Assembly: GCF_001428605.1 (NCBI RefSeq)
Contig: NZ_LMID01000010.1
Span: forward strand, 537,195 to 601,194
Origin: Sphingomonas sp. Root720
Lineage (GTDB): Bacteria; Pseudomonadota; Alphaproteobacteria; Sphingomonadales; Sphingomonadaceae
Length of the DNA stretch: 64,000 bases
Reading direction: 5' to 3'
Part shown: one piece after another, positions 60,527-64,000 of the stretch
Position numbering within the stretch: position 1 is the first letter of the stretch
How the letters are laid out: each line of letters starts with the position of its first letter
Program-made: the position numbers and the translations under genes
The notes under the pieces: model-generated
Seen by the model: the letters and a program-made list of their open reading frames with translations, nothing else
The model's database searches: none
Told to the model about the DNA's origin: nothing

Positions 60527-63280
60527 ATGCCGCTCGACCTCCCCTATCCCGCGCTGCACGCGACCCATGGCGGCATATGGATCGCCTCGCCCGACGGCGA
60601 GGTGCGGGGCATCGGGCGCGGCGAGGCGGGCGCGCGGGCGGCCGAGACGCCGATGATCGTGCTGAACGCGGCGGTCGCCGCCAGCCGGCTCGGCATCGCC
60701 GACTTCTCCGGGCTCGACCTGCTGGAACTGTTCGCCTTCGTCCATCCGGCACGATTCGCGGTGCCGACCCCGGCGGGCCTCGCCCGAGCGCTCGGCCTGT
60801 CCCCGCCGGTCGACGATGCCCGCGCCCCCGCCTTCCTGATCGAGGCCGCACAGGCCCTGCTCGGCCGCATGGCCAAACCCGAGGACTGGGCGGAAGCCTA
60901 TGGCGCGTGGAACAGCGCCCAGTCGCTCGCCCGGTTGCGCTGGCCCTGGACGCCGGCGATCCGGCAGGTGCTGCGCGAACCATCCACCAGCCAGCGCGGC
61001 CTGTTCGCGCGGCTGCCCGAATGGGACGAGGCCGGCGGCCGGCCGCAGCCGCGCAACGTCGAGCTGGACGAGGCCGAGACGCTCGATCGTCTCGCGCGGC
61101 TGGTCGGCGACGGCGCCGAGCGGCGCGAGGGGCAGCGGCGCTACGCGGCAGCCAATGCCCGCACCTTCGACCCGCGCGTCGCCGAGGGACGCCCGAACAT
61201 CGTCCTTGCCGAGGCCGGGACCGGCATCGGCAAGACGCTCGGCTATCTCGCCCCCGCCTCGCTCTGGGCCGAGCGGGCGAACGGGGCGGTGTGGATATCG
61301 ACCTATACCAAGGCGCTGCAGCGCCAGCTCGACAAGGAGACGCGACGGATCTTCCCCGATCCGTCCGAGCGGCGCGAGAAGGTGGTCGTCCGCAAGGGCC
61401 GCGAGAATTATCTCTGCCTGCTCAACCTGGAGGATGCGCTGCAAGGCGGCTTCCAGAACCGCGCCGCGATCCTGGCCCAGCTCGTCTCGCGCTGGGCCAT
61501 GTACAGCCGCGACGGGGACATGGTGGGCGGCGACCTGCCCGGCTGGCTGCCGACGCTGTTCCGCCGGGCGGGGTCGACCGCGCTGACCGACCGGCGCGGC
61601 GAATGCGTCTATGCCGGCTGCCCGCATTACCGGAAATGCTTCATCGAGCGCGCCGCCCGTGCTTCGGAAGGCGCCGACATCGTCATCGCCAATCATGCGC
61701 TGGTGATGATCCTCGCCCAGCGCCGCGCCGACGAGGGCCATCCGCTCGGCCGGATCATCTTCGACGAGGGGCATCACCTGTTCGATGCCGCCGATTCGAC
61801 CTTCGCCGCCGCGCTGACCGGACAGGAGGCGATCGAGCTGCGGCGCTGGATCATCGGCCCCGAGGCCAAGGCGCGCGGCCGGCGGCGCGGTCTGTCCGCG
61901 CGCCTCTCCGATGTCGCCAGCTATGACGAGGAAGGCGCGCTGGCGATCGAGGCGGCGTCGGCAGCGGCGACTCTGCTGCCCGCCGACGGCTGGCTCGGGC
62001 GGCTCGGGGAGAATCTGCCGCTCGGGCCGATCGAGCGGCTGCTCGCCGCGGCGCGTGCCACCGTCTATGCGCGGGCGAGCGCGCAGGATGCCGGCTATGG
62101 GCTGGAGACCGATGTCGGCGAACCCGATCCCGCGCTGATCGACGCCGCCCAGCCGGCGACCGAGGCGCTGGAGAGCCTGATGCGACCGATGGCGCGGCTG
62201 CGCCAGCGGCTGGCGGCGGTGATGGACGATGCGCCCGACTGGCTCGACGGACAGGCGCGCGCGCGGATCGAGGGCGCGATCGCCGGCCTCACCCAGCGCG
62301 GCCAGCTCGTCGCCGCCTGGATCGCGATGCTGGCGCGGCTCGGCGGGCCGCTCGATCCCGATTTCGTCGACTGGCTCGCGGTCGACCGGATCGAGGGGCG
62401 CGAGCTCGACATCGGGCTCCACCGCCACTGGCTCGATCCGTCCCGACCGCTCGCCGAAACCGTGCTCAAACCCGCGCATGGCGTGCTCGTCACCTCGGCC
62501 ACCCTGCGCGACGGCGAGGACTGGACGATCGCCGAAGCGCGCAGCGGCGCCGCGCATCTCGACCAGATCCCCCGCCATATCGCGGTACCGAGCCCGTTCG
62601 ACTATGCCGCCCATGCCAAGGTGCTGGTCGTCACCGACCTGAAGCGCGGCGACGTCGCGCAGCTCGGCCAGGCCTATCACCGGCTGATCGCGGCGGCGGG
62701 CGGCGGGACGCTCGGCCTGTTCACGGCGATCTCGCGGCTGCGCGCGGTCCATGCCCGGATCGCCGACCGGCTCGCGCGCGACGGGTTGCCGCTCTACGCC
62801 CAGCATGTCGATCCGATCGACACGGGCACGCTGGTCGACATCTTCCGCGACGAGCCGCACGCCTCGCTGCTCGGCACCGACGCGCTGCGCGACGGGGTCG
62901 ACGTGCCCGGCGATTCGCTCCGGCTGGTGGTGATGGAGGGCGTGCCCTGGCCGCGCCCGACCGTGCTCCACGCCGCGCGCAAGGCGGCGGGCGGCGGCAG
63001 CGTCTATGACGACCGCATCGTCCGCGCCCGGATGCGGCAGGCGTTCGGCCGCCTGATCCGCAGCGCCGACGACCGGGGCCATTTCGTGCTGCTCGGCGCG
63101 GCGACGCCGTCGCGGCTGCTCGACGCCTTTCCCGGCGGGGTGCCGGTGCTGCGCGTCACGCTCGACGAGGCGGTGGCGCGGGTGGCGGCCGCCAGCGGTG
63201 CGCGCCACGACGCGGCGATGCCGTCGTCCCCGTCGCCGCCCCCGTCGTCAGGCGTCCTGCCGGGCCTGGGCGAATCCTAG
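60527..63280 (+). CDS. DinG/XPD-type Fe-S DNA helicase
   Basis: Product of 917 residues, superfamily 2. The P-loop is VLAEAGTGIGKTLGYLAPAS near 225-244. Fe-S cysteines lie in GRENYLCLLNLEDA near 290 and ECVYAGCPHYRKCFIERAA near 361-379, giving four Cys. The DEAH-type box is DEGHHLFDAAD near 417, and motifs V/VI are in the C-terminal half (HGVLVTSATLRDGEDW, RMRQAFGRLIRSADDRGHFV). It has an extra N-terminal region of about 200 residues (SPDGEVRGIGRGEAGARAAE) before the helicase core and resembles alphaproteobacterial DinG relatives, with roles in repair or R-loop removal possible. Confidence 0.9.
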   Translation: MPLDLPYPALHATHGGIWIASPDGEVRGIGRGEAGARAAETPMIVLNAAVAASRLGIADFSGLDLLELFAFVHPARFAVPTPAGLARALGLSPPVDDARAPAFLIEAAQALLGRMAKPEDWAEAYGAWNSAQSLARLRWPWTPAIRQVLREPSTSQRGLFARLPEWDEAGGRPQPRNVELDEAETLDRLARLVGDGAERREGQRRYAAANARTFDPRVAEGRPNIVLAEAGTGIGKTLGYLAPASLWAERANGAVWISTYTKALQRQLDKETRRIFPDPSERREKVVVRKGRENYLCLLNLEDALQGGFQNRAAILAQLVSRWAMYSRDGDMVGGDLPGWLPTLFRRAGSTALTDRRGECVYAGCPHYRKCFIERAARASEGADIVIANHALVMILAQRRADEGHPLGRIIFDEGHHLFDAADSTFAAALTGQEAIELRRWIIGPEAKARGRRRGLSARLSDVASYDEEGALAIEAASAAATLLPADGWLGRLGENLPLGPIERLLAAARATVYARASAQDAGYGLETDVGEPDPALIDAAQPATEALESLMRPMARLRQRLAAVMDDAPDWLDGQARARIEGAIAGLTQRGQLVAAWIAMLARLGGPLDPDFVDWLAVDRIEGRELDIGLHRHWLDPSRPLAETVLKPAHGVLVTSATLRDGEDWTIAEARSGAAHLDQIPRHIAVPSPFDYAAHAKVLVVTDLKRGDVAQLGQAYHRLIAAAGGGTLGLFTAISRLRAVHARIADRLARDGLPLYAQHVDPIDTGTLVDIFRDEPHASLLGTDALRDGVDVPGDSLRLVVMEGVPWPRPTVLHAARKAAGGGSVYDDRIVRARMRQAFGRLIRSADDRGHFVLLGAATPSRLLDAFPGGVPVLRVTLDEAVARVAAASGARHDAAMPSSPSPPPSSGVLPGLGES

Positions 63281-63517
63281 CGTGACGAACCAGCCGGCGA
63301 CCCCGCAGCCGCCGAGCCAGATCATGAAGGCCGCCGCGTCGCCGGTCAGCGCGCAATAGAGGCCGGGCAGGCAGGCGAGCGCGGCCAGCAGGCGGCGCGT
63401 CCGCACGCTCTGCCCTTCGCCGCGCAGGCGGGCGGTGCGGCGCCGCTTCGGATCTCCCCGGCCCAGCCACAGGATGACGGCCGACGAGAAGGCGATGGCG
63501 AGGAGGGCGACCGGCAT
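63248..63517 (-). CDS. DUF3325-like small membrane protein
   Basis: Product of 89 residues with three hydrophobic segments: VALLAIAFSSAVILWLG, LLAALACLPGLYCALTG and FMIWLGGCGVAGWFVTLGFA, joined by a basic loop. Size and pattern fit DUF3325 proteins, which sit next to PepSY membrane proteins in iron-uptake loci. Its 3' end overlaps that of the helicase gene by 33 bp on the opposite strand. It starts 5 bp after the upstream PepSY-like gene. Confidence 0.65.
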   Translation of the reverse strand: MPVALLAIAFSSAVILWLGRGDPKRRRTARLRGEGQSVRTRRLLAALACLPGLYCALTGDAAAFMIWLGGCGVAGWFVTLGFAQARQDA

Positions 63518-63522
63518 GGCGC

Positions 63523-64000
63523 TCACTCCGCCGGCTGCAGCGCGGGGGCGGGGGCGGGGGGCGGGGCCACGGCCCGCCGCAGTCGCGTGCCGTGCAGCCG
63601 CCACAGCATCCAGCCGCCCGCCATCACGAAGGCGATGTCGAGCGCGACGATGATCGGCTGGCCGGCGCCGAGCGCGTGACCCCAGCCCGGCCCGCCCGTC
63701 GCGAGGCGGAGGATCGGGAGCAGGATCATCAGTCCTGCGGTCGCGCCTTGCAGCATGGCGTCGAGCATTGCGTTGTCGCGCAGGGCGCCGCCGCCGAGGA
63801 TGGCGAGCAGCGCGGCGCCGACGAAGGCGGCGGGCGTCCAGAAGACGGCAGTGCCGAGCGGCATCGCGATCAGGAAGCCAGCCGCCGAGGCGACCAGCGC
63901 GAAGGGCAGGCCGAAACCGACCACCGTCACCGCCCGTTCGAGCCAGCCGAGCGAACGGGCACCCTCGCGCCGCCGCGCCAGCCAGAGCCGCAGCCCGGTC
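63523..64000 (-). CDS. PepSY-associated membrane protein (C-terminal part; gene runs off the window)
   Basis: The frame is open to the window edge. The visible 158 residues start GLRLWLARRREGARSLGWLE near the edge, the loop found after the first PepSY helices, followed by four hydrophobic segments (FALVASAAGFLIAMPLGTAV, FVGAALLAILGGG, GATAGLMILLPILRLA, IIVALDIAFVMAGGWMLWRL). This is the C-terminal half of a PepSY-domain inner-membrane protein, often a companion of TonB-dependent siderophore receptors. The N-terminal half is outside the window. Confidence 0.65.
   Translation of the reverse strand, partial: TGLRLWLARRREGARSLGWLERAVTVVGFGLPFALVASAAGFLIAMPLGTAVFWTPAAFVGAALLAILGGGALRDNAMLDAMLQGATAGLMILLPILRLATGGPGWGHALGAGQPIIVALDIAFVMAGGWMLWRLHGTRLRRAVAPPPAPAPALQPAE

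Noticed and set aside
60470-63208. A 912-codon open frame on the minus strand opposite the helicase gene
   Set aside because: High-GC DNA creates long antisense frames. The plus-strand frame carries the P-loop, Fe-S cysteines and DEAH box, while this one has no recognisable motif.

Overview
The window looks like a high-GC alphaproteobacterial chromosome, most likely a sphingomonad (Sphingomonas/Rhizorhabdus type). This is an inference from gene content: an UrcA-family protein, DUF2794 beside cysE, a class I lysyl-tRNA synthetase, an HPr-rel-A cassette, EcfG-type (GGAAC-N16/17-CGTT) promoters, and a broad set of aromatic and acyl-CoA catabolic genes. I see no rRNA, tRNA, CRISPR array, insertion sequence, integrase or phage gene. 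The only repeats are short REP-like hairpins (near 6-33, 16466-16546, 17395-17483 and 43724-43750).

Layout. 0.07-12.5 kb is an aromatic/oxygenated-compound catabolic cluster: amidohydrolase, SMP-30 lactonase, LLM-type flavin oxidoreductase, CMD-family protein, two-domain extradiol dioxygenase, FAH-family hydrolase, IclR regulator, FAD hydroxylase, alpha/beta hydrolase, LuxR regulator and a PQQ/haem quinohaemoprotein dehydrogenase. 12.5-17.3 kb holds a reductase/methyltransferase one-carbon pair, dapE, a cupin and a glutathione transferase. 17.5-20.6 kb is the conserved rpmH-rnpA-yidD-yidC-engB run. 21-31 kb holds a lipoprotein, comM, the trehalose operon otsB-GH15-otsA, an UrcA protein, and a Nudix/DUF47 reading frame followed by a phosphate transporter. 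30.5-36.2 kb is a TetR-controlled acyl-CoA degradation operon (acyl-CoA dehydrogenase, thiolase, SDR, enoyl-CoA hydratase, nitronate monooxygenase-like).

36-47 kb holds a DsbA/FrnE-like protein, dinB, two small membrane-associated proteins (one of only 33 residues), an LplT-like transporter, pgsA, moaD-moaE coupled to an ECF sigma/anti-sigma pair, a phosphoesterase, oxyR/ahpC-ahpD, and cysE-DUF2794. 47-51 kb holds a DUF2157 membrane protein and phoR-phoU-phoB without the pst genes. 51.2-55.1 kb is the HPr-rel-A cassette (small exported protein, PqqD-like protein, HprK-like kinase, nucleotidyltransferase-fold protein) running into pabB. The window ends with a TetR regulator, an RcnB-like protein, a DUF885 hydrolase, class I LysRS, a DinG/XPD-type Fe-S helicase, and the edge of a PepSY/DUF3325 membrane pair.

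The least understood parts are the HPr-rel-A cassette with its candidate secreted substrate, the in-frame Nudix-DUF47 reading frame with no ordinary start codon, the 33-codon membrane gene, and the methyltransferase/reductase pair.
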